From Candidatus Bathyarchaeota archaeon (GTDB lineage Archaea; Thermoproteota; Bathyarchaeia; Bathyarchaeales; Bathycorpusculaceae), in contig JAOZHT010000001.1 in assembly GCA_026014735.1 (NCBI GenBank), forward strand, positions 930,001 through 994,000: a stretch of DNA of 64,000 nt, read 5' to 3'. The notes under the pieces are model-generated. The model saw only the letters and a program-made list of their open reading frames with translations, had not been told where the DNA came from and ran no database searches. Position numbers and translations under genes: made by a program. Positions 1 to 8,842 of this stretch are shown here, piece after piece; within the stretch, counting starts at the first letter, position 1; every line of letters starts with the position of its first letter.

Positions 1-192
1 AAGCAGGGCACTGTTGTTTACGTCGCTGGCGATCTGACGCATTACCGGCGCATCAATCACGCAGCGAACACACATAGCAGGAACCTCGCCTGGGATTTCA
101 AGCTGATTTTCTGGAAAAAACCGGCCGCAAAGCGGACATTTAACGTCGCTTAGTTCCCCTATTTTTATCTGCGCTGGTTTAACTTCAGCCAT
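1..192 (-). CDS. Zinc-finger protein of unknown function, C-terminus cut off by window edge
   Basis: An open frame of 64 codons reads off the left end of the window. It starts at the ATG at 192, with GGAG about 12 bases upstream. The visible part begins MAEVKPAQIKIGELSDVKCP. It carries two cysteine pairs, CPLC near residue 19 and CVRC near residue 44, a spacing typical of a four-cysteine zinc ribbon. A glutamate/proline-rich stretch lies between the pairs. I do not recognise the family. The frame is clean across all 192 bases and the cysteine pairs argue that it is real. It lies on the same strand as the tiaS gene that follows upstream. Confidence 0.6.
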   Translation of the reverse strand, partial: MAEVKPAQIKIGELSDVKCPLCGRFFPENQLEIPGEVPAMCVRCVIDAPVMRQIASDVNNSALL

Positions 193-313
193 ACTTGCGT
201 CTGCTCCATCTTTATGCGATAATTATTTCCAACACCTCTTCTAACCACCTAATAAGCATCGCTCACCTCTAGTGCATCCAAGAAAGCGACTGTTGATTAT
301 CGTTACCACATAT

Positions 314-1657
314 TTATGGGAAATACCAATCTTCAATAAACCGCACGTCAAAACCGCAGGTTTTTTCTTGCCCATAGCGCCTCAGCGGCTTAGTTAAGTG
401 ACGCTGACTCCGAGTCGAAGTCACATACAACCCCTCCTTGAGTGCACGGGGTATGGCGGATTGGCTCTTTTTCAATTCAGGGTACCTGTTGCCGCAGTGT
501 TCACAGCGCAGCCCCTGATTTTTACCCATGGATTTGAGGCGTTTGCCACAGTTGGGGCAGATGGGATTTTGGCTCTGCGTTTTTTGGGTGAGATTGAGGA
601 TGCGGATTTTTTCGAGGTTAACCGTCAATGGCTTAGTCTGTGTGGCTTTATGTGCGGCGCCTACAACTTCGACTTCGTCGCCGACTTCAAGCTGTCGCGC
701 GATTTTGCGCAGATCACCAGTAGGTTCGTAGGCGGCGCAGTCCACCTCCGCTGAGGCATCCTTGAGAGAGAAGATGACGTGGCGCAGGGGAACTATATGC
801 GGAGGCTTAGACACCACGCCTTTAACGACGATTGAGCTGTAAGGCTGGATTTGGCTGAGCTGCAAAACCCCCTGTAGATGGGCGTCGGTGCCCTGGTTGC
901 TTCGGAATATCACCCAGCGCTCCACTGGCTCAAGGGGCTTAACGATGCTGAAGGCTTGCTTAACGATTCCTGCTGATTCCCCGCGGATGCCAAAGAGAAT
1001 CGGGTCGGGTCCACGGGGCGTAATGATCACTCTGCCTTTCTCGTGGTCAACGTTGTTATAGGTGAAGGGCTGGGTTTGGCGGTCCATCTCAAAAATCGAC
1101 GCCTCATCTACCCGGCGTTTGCCCCCGAGGTTTTCGGGTTTGCGGTAGGCGATTAACTCGTAGGTGTGGTCGCAGCGCAGGGTTTCCCCCACCGCCGCCA
1201 AGGCACCGACGATTCCTCGGCAACTGTTAAAGCCCGATGCCTCCGCGCCGAACTTTTTGATGAGCTCCATGGCTTCTTTGAGGGTAACGATGGTTGTTTC
1301 GGCGCGCCTCGAGAACTCTGTTAATTCCTCGGGCACTTCTGCTCCGTTGAAGAAGACTATGCCGGGGTCGGTGCCTTTTTCGTTGACCGCCGAGTGCTCC
1401 TCCCAGAGCGTCAGCGCGGTTTCTCGGATTTGCTCTTCAAACGCCTCAGGATATGTTAATCGCAGGCACAGCGCGCCGTTGCCACGGGTTTTCCAAGGCA
1501 CGTTGGGGTTGAGGCGAATCAGCAGCGGATAATCCAAAAAAGACACATTAAACCGCCTTAGCTTTTCAATGAGAACAGCGGTTAGGTAGGTTGTGCAGCC
1601 TCCCTTGGTTGAGTCAGTGTCATCTAGGCCAATATGCATGGTACGCTGGGTCGTCAA
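314..1657 (-). CDS. tiaS: tRNA(Ile2) 2-agmatinylcytidine synthetase TiaS
   Basis: TiaS modifies C34 of the tRNA-Ile that reads AUA, using agmatine and ATP to make agmatidine; it is an archaeal hallmark. The N-terminus has the family signature GLDDTDSTKGGCTTYL at about residues 10-25. The middle contains GFNSCRGIVGALAAVG. An OB-fold-like nucleic-acid-binding stretch follows at about 275-350. A C-terminal zinc ribbon has CPNCG near 368 and CEHCG near 387. The length of 447 aa is usual for the family. Two starts are possible: TTG at 1657, with GGAG eight bases upstream, or ATG at 1639, which gives the more typical N-terminus MHIGLDDTDS. The Shine-Dalgarno favours TTG. Confidence 0.95.
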   Translation of the reverse strand: MTTQRTMHIGLDDTDSTKGGCTTYLTAVLIEKLRRFNVSFLDYPLLIRLNPNVPWKTRGNGALCLRLTYPEAFEEQIRETALTLWEEHSAVNEKGTDPGIVFFNGAEVPEELTEFSRRAETTIVTLKEAMELIKKFGAEASGFNSCRGIVGALAAVGETLRCDHTYELIAYRKPENLGGKRRVDEASIFEMDRQTQPFTYNNVDHEKGRVIITPRGPDPILFGIRGESAGIVKQAFSIVKPLEPVERWVIFRSNQGTDAHLQGVLQLSQIQPYSSIVVKGVVSKPPHIVPLRHVIFSLKDASAEVDCAAYEPTGDLRKIARQLEVGDEVEVVGAAHKATQTKPLTVNLEKIRILNLTQKTQSQNPICPNCGKRLKSMGKNQGLRCEHCGNRYPELKKSQSAIPRALKEGLYVTSTRSQRHLTKPLRRYGQEKTCGFDVRFIEDWYFP

Positions 1658-1718
1658 GGGCAGGTCTCCGACTGAAACAAAGGGGTGGAAGGTAAAAAAT
1701 ATTTTCAGCCAAAAAAGT

Positions 1719-2012
1719 TTAGGCTGTCTGCATCATCGTTTCGGGCTCAAAAACCATGTGCTCTGGCGTAGGATGGGGCTTCTGCTCGGTGATAATCATG
1801 GTTAACTTAGAGTTTATTTTGCCGACATCCGAAATTTTGTGGCTAATTATGAACTTGAGTTTATCCATGCTGTCGGCGTTGACGTGTGCAATGATGTCAT
1901 ATACGCCCCAGAGGCTATGGGCTTCCTTGACGCCCTCGATTCCTTTCAGAGCATTTAGCACTTGGTTTTCTGCTCCGATCTCCGTATTCAACAAGACATA
2001 AGCTGTTGGCAT
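1719..2012 (-). CDS. Stand-alone Lrp/AsnC RAM-domain protein (paralogue A)
   Basis: The 97-aa protein begins MPTAYVLLNTEIGAENQVL and consists of one RAM (Lrp/AsnC ligand-binding) domain: a beta-alpha-beta-beta-alpha-beta pattern with the typical GVYDIIAHV strand and an MDKLKFII helix. No helix-turn-helix is present. Such proteins form oligomers that bind amino acids or similar small effectors, and may pair with full-length Lrp regulators. The ATG at 2012 is chosen over an upstream start at 2123 because GGAG precedes it at good spacing and the two paralogues in this window start at the same residue. The C-terminus has a tail of about 17 residues (KPHPTPEHMVF...) that the paralogues lack. Confidence 0.85.
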   Translation of the reverse strand: MPTAYVLLNTEIGAENQVLNALKGIEGVKEAHSLWGVYDIIAHVNADSMDKLKFIISHKISDVGKINSKLTMIITEQKPHPTPEHMVFEPETMMQTA

Positions 2013-2337
2013 ATTTTTTCTCCTATACATTGGGTGGGGGGGTTGGTTTAGAGGATTGGTTGCTCTGTGCTGCTCGTGGAGAACGCAAAAATCTTCAAGG
2101 TGTATCCAGTCCTCATAAGCCAACCGCTAAAAAAGATTATGCATCCTCTTGCCGATGCCGCTTCCATTTGCAATCCGTGGTTATGCAAAGTTGTTGACAT
2201 TTTCACCAGCTCAGACGCACTGCAAACTATTCTTTCTAAAAAAATTTAAAACTATGTGACTGTGCTTGTACAATCACAACCGCTAACTCGCCTGGAAAAG
2301 CAATTTCTTGCGGTCTGATAGATGAGGGGTTGAAGTT
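2013..2337. other. Intergenic region between two RAM-domain genes
   Basis: These 325 bases hold no convincing gene. Frames here run as short overlapping ORFs without domain features. A guanine run lies near 2033-2042, just upstream of the RAM gene's Shine-Dalgarno. The part next to 2012 must contain that gene's leader and promoter, but I cannot fix a TATA box with confidence. Confidence 0.4.
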
Positions 2338-2577
2338 TTACTGTTTTTCTTCCACGACAATCATGGTGAGCGTCGAGCGAACCTTGTCGAGGCGTCGGAT
2401 ACGCCAAGTTACGATTTCTTTGAGTTTATCCATCGTGTCGGCTTTAACTCGGGCAACAATGTCGTAGACGCCGTAAACGGCTGAGGCTTCCTCGACGCCT
2501 TCAACCTTTTTAAGTTCCTTTAAAACATCAGATTCAGAGCCTATCTCGGTGTTAATCAATACAAACGCTGTAGGCAT
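2338..2577 (-). CDS. Stand-alone Lrp/AsnC RAM-domain protein (paralogue B)
   Basis: A 79-aa single RAM domain (MPTAFVLINTEIGSESDVL..., then GVYDIVARVKADTMDKLKEI) without a DNA-binding domain. It is strikingly close to paralogue A (1719-2012), with identical block starts MPTA-VL-NTEIG. The ATG at 2577 is preceded by GAGG seven bases away, so the longer frame to 2613 is unlikely to be used. Small RAM proteins are usually effector-binding oligomers; the ligand cannot be read from the sequence. It has its own gap on both sides and is probably transcribed alone. Confidence 0.85.
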   Translation of the reverse strand: MPTAFVLINTEIGSESDVLKELKKVEGVEEASAVYGVYDIVARVKADTMDKLKEIVTWRIRRLDKVRSTLTMIVVEEKQ

Positions 2578-2696
2578 AATTATCCTCAAGTAACACTTTA
2601 GTTCTGTTTGCATTAAAACATTCCTATCGACCAGCCAAGCGCTGCCCTAAATGAGTGCCGTAGCGATAATTGCAGCGCGTTAAGCGATTTTGTAGG

Positions 2697-3734
2697 TTAG
2701 GCATCCTTGTTTTGCTTAAGTATCTTTATTCCAGCCCACTGCAAAGCGCCATACGATACGCCTAATCTAAACCAGAGGGTAACCACCCGCGTCAGCAGCG
2801 TAACCGACAACGCCACCGAAGGAGCAATGCTTAACGCCTGAAGCGTCACCGTCATGATTAACTCGGGGAACCCCACAAACGTAGCGCCCACCGTCTGCAA
2901 TGTCCCAGTCAAAGCAAAGACAATCAGCACAACATCCGCCTGCACAGGCTGCCCAAGCGCAGCAAACGCAAGAAACATAACTGACACCTCAAAGACAAAA
3001 CCCAGCACCGAAAGAACGATGGGTGCAACAAGCGCCCGGGGATTAGTTCTAAGCTGCACCATGCCCGTGTGGAACTGCCCCAGCAGCCCCTCGGCTTTGT
3101 CGGTGAAGCCCTGAGGGTTCCAGTTTTTGCGGAATAACCTTATGACCTTAACGGCCCAGCCCAGCAGGGTTTTGGTGGCTTTGGGCTTTAGGCTAATGTA
3201 GTAAACGACTGCCAAGGCAAGGATAGAGAGGAACAGGACCACGCCGATAAGCAGCGCCGTTGAAAGCGGCAGCGAATAGCGAAGCAGCAGCAACGCCAAA
3301 CCAGCAGTCAACGCGCTGATGGTTAGGGTCATGGTGAAGATTTTTTGTCCAACCACCGAGGCGCCTACGCTGCCTGCTTCAACCTTGCTGTCTTTGGAGT
3401 AAAGGTAGGTTTTGGAGATTTCCGCTGACCAGCCCAGCTGCGGCACGGTGGCTTCGAAGAATAATCCCACCCAGGTGAAGAGGAAGGCTTTGCGGCGGCT
3501 GATCTTCACTGCTAATCCTCCGAGCAGGCCACGCCACACCAGGGCTGAGCAGAGGGTGTAGAGAGTGTAGGTTACGAAGGCGCAGGAGTAGATGGCGAGG
3601 TTGGTTTGAGAGAGGATATCGGCGACTTGGGCGGGGTCAACGTAGAAGAACACGTAGAGGATAAGGGCAATTAGCCCCGCAGCCATCACTAGCCACATCG
3701 GGTTGATTTTGCGAGGGTTTTTTTCCTTATCCAT
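2697..3734 (-). CDS. Flippase-like integral membrane protein (LPG-synthase TM domain / UPF0104 family)
   Basis: A hydrophobic protein of about 345 aa with roughly eight transmembrane helices. After a short charged N-terminus (MDKEKNPRKINP) come helices near residues 12-30 and 45-65, then family-typical segments WVGLFFEATVPQLGWSAEISKTYL and VGASVVGQKIFTM. These resemble the membrane domain of lysylphosphatidylglycerol synthetase and archaeal AglD-like proteins (PF03706). Family members are associated with lipid or lipid-linked sugar flipping, but no substrate can be assigned here. The ATG at 3734 is preferred to TTG at 3743; GAG lies just upstream. The gene sits between RAM-domain paralogues B and C on the same strand. 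Confidence 0.75.
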   Translation of the reverse strand: MDKEKNPRKINPMWLVMAAGLIALILYVFFYVDPAQVADILSQTNLAIYSCAFVTYTLYTLCSALVWRGLLGGLAVKISRRKAFLFTWVGLFFEATVPQLGWSAEISKTYLYSKDSKVEAGSVGASVVGQKIFTMTLTISALTAGLALLLLRYSLPLSTALLIGVVLFLSILALAVVYYISLKPKATKTLLGWAVKVIRLFRKNWNPQGFTDKAEGLLGQFHTGMVQLRTNPRALVAPIVLSVLGFVFEVSVMFLAFAALGQPVQADVVLIVFALTGTLQTVGATFVGFPELIMTVTLQALSIAPSVALSVTLLTRVVTLWFRLGVSYGALQWAGIKILKQNKDA

Positions 3735-3793
3735 GAATCTCAAGCTCTAATTACCATCGGTGCTTAACCATTTAAAGGCTTAGCAGAATCGAC

Positions 3794-4462
3794 CTAAGAT
3801 AACCTGCGGCGTCTCTGAGAAGCCTTCCGCTTGATGTACCATGCCGTGAAAACTAACAAAACTGCCGTGAAAACAGAGGCAACAGCAAGAACCCATACAA
3901 TGGTCTCTAAGCCCAGAGTCTCTTTAGCAGGCGACCACATGTTGGTGGATTGAGCTATCGTGTGGATGGTGTACTCGCTGGTTGCGGAGGTGCCCTCTAA
4001 GCTTACCCCCGTGGCTTGATCCCAAATGTAGGTGTTGTTGCCTATTGAAGCAGACAAAACAGAGCGCTCTGCGCCTGCATACGAAAGCGTCTGGGCGCTG
4101 GTGATGGTTACGGTGCCGAGGTTCTCGTCGGGGAAGCTGTCGCCGACTTGGAGCCCGGCGGGGATGATGAAGTCGTCGATAAGATGCCCCGTTGCCAGGT
4201 TTAGGGTGTAGTTGGTGGTTTCATTTGAGCCGTCGCTGAACCGGGAGGTAATCGAGACAGAGATGTTGCCGCCGGATACCTCCTGCACCTCCATGCGTGC
4301 CCAGGTAACATCATGTCCCTGCGTTGGCGACCCCGTAGAGGAAACCGCATACTCGATCCAGTCGCCGCTTTTAACACCCACAGAGAAGTCAGCTGATGCA
4401 AAATAAGCCAAACCTGCAAGCAGAATCAGCAGGGCAGCCGCCAAGGTAAACTTTCCAAGCAT
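3794..4462 (-). CDS. Exported, membrane-anchored protein of unknown function
   Basis: The 222-aa protein has an N-terminal signal or anchor helix (LAAALLILLAGLAYFASA, residues 6-23). A beta-rich extracellular part with many N-x-S/T sites follows. A single C-terminal transmembrane helix near 190-212 ends in a basic cytoplasmic tail (KRKASQRRRRLS). The ectodomain begins VGVKSGDWIEYAVSS, a motif common in archaeal surface proteins of unknown role. I do not recognise a named family. It follows the flippase-like gene in transcription order in reverse (it lies upstream of it, with a 59-base gap), so the two could be cotranscribed. Confidence 0.7.
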   Translation of the reverse strand: MLGKFTLAAALLILLAGLAYFASADFSVGVKSGDWIEYAVSSTGSPTQGHDVTWARMEVQEVSGGNISVSITSRFSDGSNETTNYTLNLATGHLIDDFIIPAGLQVGDSFPDENLGTVTITSAQTLSYAGAERSVLSASIGNNTYIWDQATGVSLEGTSATSEYTIHTIAQSTNMWSPAKETLGLETIVWVLAVASVFTAVLLVFTAWYIKRKASQRRRRLS

Positions 4463-4513
4463 AGGGTCTCTTAAGCGTCTATGCTAATAAAACTGACGCC
4501 TCCGCGGGCGGCT

Positions 4514-4747
4514 TTACTCTTCCATCATGATGAGGGTGAGGGTGGAGCGGACATGGCTTAAGGTTCGGATGTCATGGGTTACCATGTCTTTTAGCTTCTC
4601 CATGGATTCCGCTTTTACCTTCGTGATGATGTCGTAGACGCCATAGGAATAGTAGGCTTCCTCGACTCCCGAGGTTTTTTTAAGGTTTGTAATAACTTCC
4701 TCTTCCATGCCGGATTCAACGTTGATGAGGACAAAGGCTTGAGGCAT
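4514..4747 (-). CDS. Stand-alone Lrp/AsnC RAM-domain protein (paralogue C)
   Basis: A 77-aa single RAM domain, MPQAFVLINVESGMEEEVI..., with the GVYDIITKVKAESMEKLKDM core and the final strand VRSTLTLIMMEE. It has no helix-turn-helix. The ATG at 4747 has GGAG about nine bases upstream; the same start residue is used by paralogues A and B. Three such genes within 3 kb on one strand point to tandem duplication followed by separation by membrane-protein genes. Heteromeric assembly of the three is possible but cannot be shown from sequence. Confidence 0.85.
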   Translation of the reverse strand: MPQAFVLINVESGMEEEVITNLKKTSGVEEAYYSYGVYDIITKVKAESMEKLKDMVTHDIRTLSHVRSTLTLIMMEE

Positions 4748-4895
4748 AAGTGAATCTCCATCTTTTAGAGAGTACAAACGTAGTTAATAGTTCTTATGCA
4801 GACCTCAAGGGGTTTGCTGCCTGAATCTTAAGCATGAAGCACCAAAAATCTTATGAGCCTACGGTGTCTAATCGTGTAGTCGAGGAATATTTGCT

Positions 4896-5222
4896 ATGGT
4901 TTACTGCACCAGATGCGGCACCCAAAACCCCGACGGCGCAATCCACTGCTCAAACTGTGGAGCACCCCTCAATATGGACAGCAGACCCTATACCCGCTAT
5001 GAATACCGCCACTACTACCGCGATGAACGCCGCCACCAGGGTAGCGGAATCGGCTTACTCATCGCAGGCTTATTCATAGTCATCATCGGGTTGGCTGCTT
5101 TAACTAATTTCTGGGCGTTCTGGAACTATTTTTGGCCCCTTGTCCTTATCCTTATCGGCATATGGGTTCTGCTCCTTGGGCTGAGGCGCAGCCGCAGATA
5201 CAGTCAACCGCATTCGCCGTAA
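4896..5222 (+). CDS. Zinc-ribbon membrane protein
   Basis: The 108-aa protein starts with a complete double-CxxC zinc ribbon (MVYCTRCGTQNPDGAIHCSN, cysteines at 4, 7, 18 and 21). A basic, tyrosine/arginine-rich linker follows (about 30-48), then two hydrophobic helices at about 50-70 and 75-96, and a basic tail. This zinc-ribbon plus helical hairpin layout is common in archaea and bacteria. The function is unknown; a membrane-associated stress or signalling role is often proposed. GAGG lies about 11 bases before the ATG. The gene is divergent from RAM paralogue C. Confidence 0.75.
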   Translation: MVYCTRCGTQNPDGAIHCSNCGAPLNMDSRPYTRYEYRHYYRDERRHQGSGIGLLIAGLFIVIIGLAALTNFWAFWNYFWPLVLILIGIWVLLLGLRRSRRYSQPHSP

Positions 5223-5285
5223 TTACACAATTTTCTGTTAATTCCCATGTGCCCTTGCACGTTTTTACATCTACGCGCACAAAAG

Positions 5286-5297
5286 AGTTATATTAAG
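5286..5297 (+). promoter_or_regulatory. Probable TATA-box promoter of pyrG
   Basis: The sequence AGTTATATTAAG lies about 40 bases before the pyrG ATG at 5334, which would put the transcription start near 5320. A short leader with GGGG before the start codon would follow. Assigned by position and composition only. Confidence 0.45.
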
Positions 5298-5333
5298 TTT
5301 GAACGAAAGAAGTAAGTTATTACGGGGAAAACT

Positions 5334-6962
5334 ATGGTCAGGTACATTTTCGTAACAGGCGGAGTGTTGAGTTCAGTTGGTAAGGGAATTTTAACTTCCT
5401 CCATCGGCAAGATGCTTCAGGCACGAGGCCTAAAACCCACCGTCGTAAAAATCGACCCCTACGTCAACATCGACGCGGGCACAATGAACCCCTACATGCA
5501 CGGCGAGGTATTCGTTACCGACGACGGCGGCGAAACCGACCTAGACCTAGGCTGGTATGAACGCTTCCTGGATTTGAGTTTAAAGCAAACTAACAACTTA
5601 ACCACCGGCACCATCTACCGCAGCGTCATCGAAAAGGAACGCCACGGCGACTTTTTGGGCCGCTGCGTCCAAATTGTGCCGCATGTAACAAACGAAATTA
5701 AGAACCGCATCAGAAACGCAGGCAAAGCCGTAAACGCAGACATCGTACTCACGGAGGTCGGCGGCACCGTCGGCGACATCGAAGGCTTGCCTTTCCTTGA
5801 GGCCATACGCCAGATGCGCGTGGAGGAAGGCTACGAGAACACCCTCTACGTCCACGTTGCGTTGGTGCCCATATTGGATGTGACGGGCGAAATGAAGACC
5901 AAGCCCCTTCAGCACAGCGTCAACGAACTGCGCCGCATCGGTATCCAGCCTGATACCATCGTGGCCCGTAGCCCCCAGATGATCGATGCGGAGGCGCTAC
6001 GCAAAATCGCATTGTTCGGAACTATCCCTGAAAGCGCGGTTTTCTGTTCCTATAATGCGGAAACCGTCTATCAGGTGCCGCTGATTCTGGATAAGCAGGG
6101 CATGGGCGACTTTATCTGTACACGGTTGGGCTTGAAATGTGAGGGCAAAGACTTCAGTGCATGGCAAACATTTGTTGAAGGCATGATTCACCCCGAGCAT
6201 GAAGTCAAAATCGCGCTGGTCGGTAAATACGCGGGGTTATCTGACAGCTACGTCAGCATGACTGAGGCGCTTCGCCACGGCGGAGCCGAAAACAAAGCCA
6301 AAGTCTGCATTAGTTATCTGGAGGCAGAAAAGTTCGAGCGTGAACCCGAATGCATCAAGGAACTCGCAGGCTACGACGGCGTCTTTGTGCCCTATGGGTT
6401 TGGTCCACGCGGCACAGAAGGCAAAATTGCGGCTGCAAAGTACGCAAGGGAAAACGACATACCCTTCCTGGGCATATGCTATGGCTTCCAGCTTGCCGTA
6501 ATCGAGTTTGCACGCAACGTCTGTGGACTTAAGGATGCTAACAGCAGCGAAATCAACCCTGAAACCCCCCATCCAGTCATCGACCTTATGCCTGAGCAAC
6601 GCGGCGTAGAAATCAAGGGTGCAACCATGCGATTGGGCGCCCACAAAATCGTGCTTCAGAAGGGCAGCTTAGCCCACAAGCTCTATGGACAGGAAGAAAT
6701 CTTTGAGCGCCACCGCCACCGCTTCGAAGTTAACCTCGACTACATCGAGTGCTTCAAGAGCCATGGTCTTGTCTTCACGGGCAAGAGCAGCGACGGCAGA
6801 AGAATGGAGACGCTTGAGTTGGCGGATAAATACTTTTATTTTGCCTCGCAGTTCCACGGCGAATTCAAGAGTCGACCCGGCAGGGCTGAACCAGAATACT
6901 TTGGTTTTATCCAGGCATGCGTCAACAAGAAGCTGGGTAAACCCAAAGAATCCCTCTCTTAA
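5334..6962 (+). CDS. pyrG: CTP synthase
   Basis: Converts UTP to CTP with ATP and glutamine-derived ammonia. The N-terminal amidoligase domain opens with FVTGGVLSSVGKGILTSSIG, the ATP/UTP-binding P-loop-like motif, followed by KIDPYVNIDAGTMNPYMHGE. The C-terminal class I glutamine amidotransferase domain (about 290-535) has the nucleophile cysteine in FLGICYGFQLA and the His-Glu pair in the FHGEFKSRP segment. The 542-aa length is standard. It appears monocistronic, with its own TATA box upstream. Nothing unusual was seen. Confidence 0.97.
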   Translation: MVRYIFVTGGVLSSVGKGILTSSIGKMLQARGLKPTVVKIDPYVNIDAGTMNPYMHGEVFVTDDGGETDLDLGWYERFLDLSLKQTNNLTTGTIYRSVIEKERHGDFLGRCVQIVPHVTNEIKNRIRNAGKAVNADIVLTEVGGTVGDIEGLPFLEAIRQMRVEEGYENTLYVHVALVPILDVTGEMKTKPLQHSVNELRRIGIQPDTIVARSPQMIDAEALRKIALFGTIPESAVFCSYNAETVYQVPLILDKQGMGDFICTRLGLKCEGKDFSAWQTFVEGMIHPEHEVKIALVGKYAGLSDSYVSMTEALRHGGAENKAKVCISYLEAEKFEREPECIKELAGYDGVFVPYGFGPRGTEGKIAAAKYARENDIPFLGICYGFQLAVIEFARNVCGLKDANSSEINPETPHPVIDLMPEQRGVEIKGATMRLGAHKIVLQKGSLAHKLYGQEEIFERHRHRFEVNLDYIECFKSHGLVFTGKSSDGRRMETLELADKYFYFASQFHGEFKSRPGRAEPEYFGFIQACVNKKLGKPKESLS

Positions 6963-7023
6963 CCCTTTTTCAGTAAAAGCTATAATGCCCCATTTACATG
7001 ACACCCTAAAGGATTGATTTAAA

Positions 7024-7326
7024 ATGAGCATGGAACCTACCGGTGAAAGAGATTCAGACGCTTACAGCAAAAAAATGAGCCAAGCAAAAGACGAATTAAC
7101 CCAGCTACAAGACGAACTTAACAATGTACTCGTCAAAATGTGCCTACGTGTACTTCGCGTTTTCCAATCAACACGACCCGAGCCGCTACGGCCAGGCGAA
7201 ATCGCATTGATCATAAACAACGAGCTTGTTAAAGGCGTACTATACGATTTGAATCTCCAACCAAGCATCGACGCCATAGCAAAAGCCGCCAAGGAAGCTT
7301 GGGCAAAAGAAACCACAAAGCAGTAA
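7024..7326 (+). CDS. Small helical protein of unknown function
   Basis: A 100-aa, mostly alpha-helical, charged protein. Residues 15-45 look like an amphipathic or coiled-coil helix (KKMSQAKDELTQLQDELNNV). A second helical part contains LRPGEIALIINNELVKGVLYDL. AGGATTGAT provides a Shine-Dalgarno before the ATG. T-runs at about 7341-7347 and 7357-7361 could end the transcript. It lies 61 bases after pyrG and may share its transcript. I do not recognise a family. Confidence 0.6.
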   Translation: MSMEPTGERDSDAYSKKMSQAKDELTQLQDELNNVLVKMCLRVLRVFQSTRPEPLRPGEIALIINNELVKGVLYDLNLQPSIDAIAKAAKEAWAKETTKQ

Positions 7327-7564
7327 ACTGCTATAACTAATTTTTTTAGAAACCTGTTTTTGTATAGTTGTTGCTGTGGCAAGGAGCCTTTACACAACAA
7401 CAACCTGTGGCGTCTGTGGGCGGCAGCTTTTCTGTTTAGGGCTGCTTAGGCAGTTGCTGGCGGGTTGTGCAGTATGCCACAAGCAGAACAGCAAAAGGCA
7501 GTCTTATCACTGACAAATGAAGGCTAAAGTCAAAAAATTTAAAAAATAAAGTGTTGAGCCGAAA

Positions 7565-7984
7565 TTACTTTCGGCGGGCGTAATCCATGATTGGGATCAG
7601 TTTAGGGTCTGTCTGGACGATTTGCATCGCATCGACTAAGCCGACGAGTGCGCCGTTTTTGTCAACTGCTGGGAGGTGCTTTATGTTCCAGTGCTTCATC
7701 AGTTCAGCTGCTTCTTTAAGTGATGCGCCTTGATCGATGACGACGAGTGGGTTTGTGTAGACCATGCGTGCGATGATGGTTCTGATTGGTACTTCAGCTT
7801 CCATTGCGCGGACAACTAAGTCTCTTGTTGTGATGATGCCGGTTGGCTTGCCGCTCTGGACAACAAAGATTGCGTCTTTGTCGTATTTAGTCATCAAGTT
7901 GATTACGTCTTTTAGGACGGTGTTGTTCTCTACTGTTTTAACGTCTTTTTGCATGATGTCTTTAACCGTGACATTGCTTGCCAT
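7565..7984 (-). CDS. Two-CBS-domain protein
   Basis: The 139-aa protein consists of a tandem CBS pair (Bateman module): MASNVTVKDIMQKDVKTVEN opens CBS 1, with the typical GKPTGIITTRDLVVR near 45-60; CBS 2 has NIKHLPAVDKNGALVGLVDAM near 106-126. Such modules bind adenosyl ligands (AMP, ATP, SAM) and sense energy state. AGGTGA lies about eight bases before the ATG. It is divergent from the HExxH protein gene at 8110, and the 125 bases between them hold both promoters. Confidence 0.9.
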   Translation of the reverse strand: MASNVTVKDIMQKDVKTVENNTVLKDVINLMTKYDKDAIFVVQSGKPTGIITTRDLVVRAMEAEVPIRTIIARMVYTNPLVVIDQGASLKEAAELMKHWNIKHLPAVDKNGALVGLVDAMQIVQTDPKLIPIMDYARRK

Positions 7985-8109
7985 TTATTTTTTCACCTAT
8001 TTGCTATGAAGGAAGCAGACGTTGTTTATCAATTTTACGATTATTTTGCGGCCAGGCAGGTGCAAACCTTAAAGGCTTGAATATTCCCTCTAACGATGAG
8101 GAACACATT

Positions 8110-8616
8110 TTGGGCACTCCTGAACGAACCGAGCATTTCCGCAGCAGCTTGGATAACGCCAAAAGCTACGGGGAGGTCTGGCAGATCGTGCAGCAAACCG
8201 CCCAGTACGCATTGGGCAAGCGCCGTAACTGCATGATGCTTTTCCTCGACGACCTGCCGCTGCAGCTGGGCGCTTACTACCCGGTGGGCACCAACAACAT
8301 CGTGCTTAACCGTGCGCTCGTCGATGTGGTGGAAACTCAGGTCACTGATAAAGCCACCGTCAACGCACTCGTCTACAACCTGCTTTTACATGAGTACCTG
8401 CATGCGCTAGGCGACCTCTCAGAGGTGGGCGTGAGGCGCGAAGTTGTGGTGGTGGCGGAGAAGAGTTTTGGAGCCGAGCACATCGCCTCTGAGTTGGCGC
8501 GCAAGTCGCCGTGGGTGCTGCTGAAGAATCTGCCGCTTTCGTCGCCGCTGAATCCGTCGAAGCGTGGCATGGAAATTGTGCGGGATTTTGAGCGGTCAGG
8601 CCGATACATAGTTTAA
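8110..8616 (+). CDS. Putative zinc metalloprotease-like protein (HExxH)
   Basis: The protein of about 168 aa contains LLLHEYLHALG, a canonical HExxH zinc-binding motif. A conserved-looking glutamate lies further on in VVVVAEKSFGAEH, which could be a third ligand as in gluzincins. The start is ambiguous. The frame is open back to 7978, overlapping the divergent CBS gene. I choose TTG at 8110 because GAGG lies eight bases upstream and a TATA-like AACCTTAAAGG at about 8066-8076 would start transcription just before it. TTG at 8077 is an alternative. No signal peptide is visible, so it would act in the cytoplasm. The substrate is unknown. Confidence 0.65.
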   Translation: MGTPERTEHFRSSLDNAKSYGEVWQIVQQTAQYALGKRRNCMMLFLDDLPLQLGAYYPVGTNNIVLNRALVDVVETQVTDKATVNALVYNLLLHEYLHALGDLSEVGVRREVVVVAEKSFGAEHIASELARKSPWVLLKNLPLSSPLNPSKRGMEIVRDFERSGRYIV

Positions 8617-8842
8617 ATTGGTGGCGGGGCAAGTTCAGCGGGCAGGTTAGTGCTGAAAGCTCAGTCGTATGCACAAACCAGTAGAGGGATAGGAACCAGC
8701 GCAAAGATGAAGCGTAAAACATACCTAAACAAAAACTGCCCTACCCATACCCGAAAAAGGCTACCTGAACAGGCAAATCCCTTAAATCCAAGCCCAAGCA
8801 TTCTATGAAAGTTCACTAAAACCTCCTAAACGGTAAGGCTCA

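Noticed and set aside
6237-6644. 135-codon minus frame inside pyrG
   Set aside because: It is antisense to the conserved CTP synthase amidotransferase region.
7380-7510. GC-rich intergenic stretch with repeated TTGTTG and GGCAG words
   Set aside because: No consistent repeat unit, stem-loop or frame could be supported; it does not match the R element pattern.
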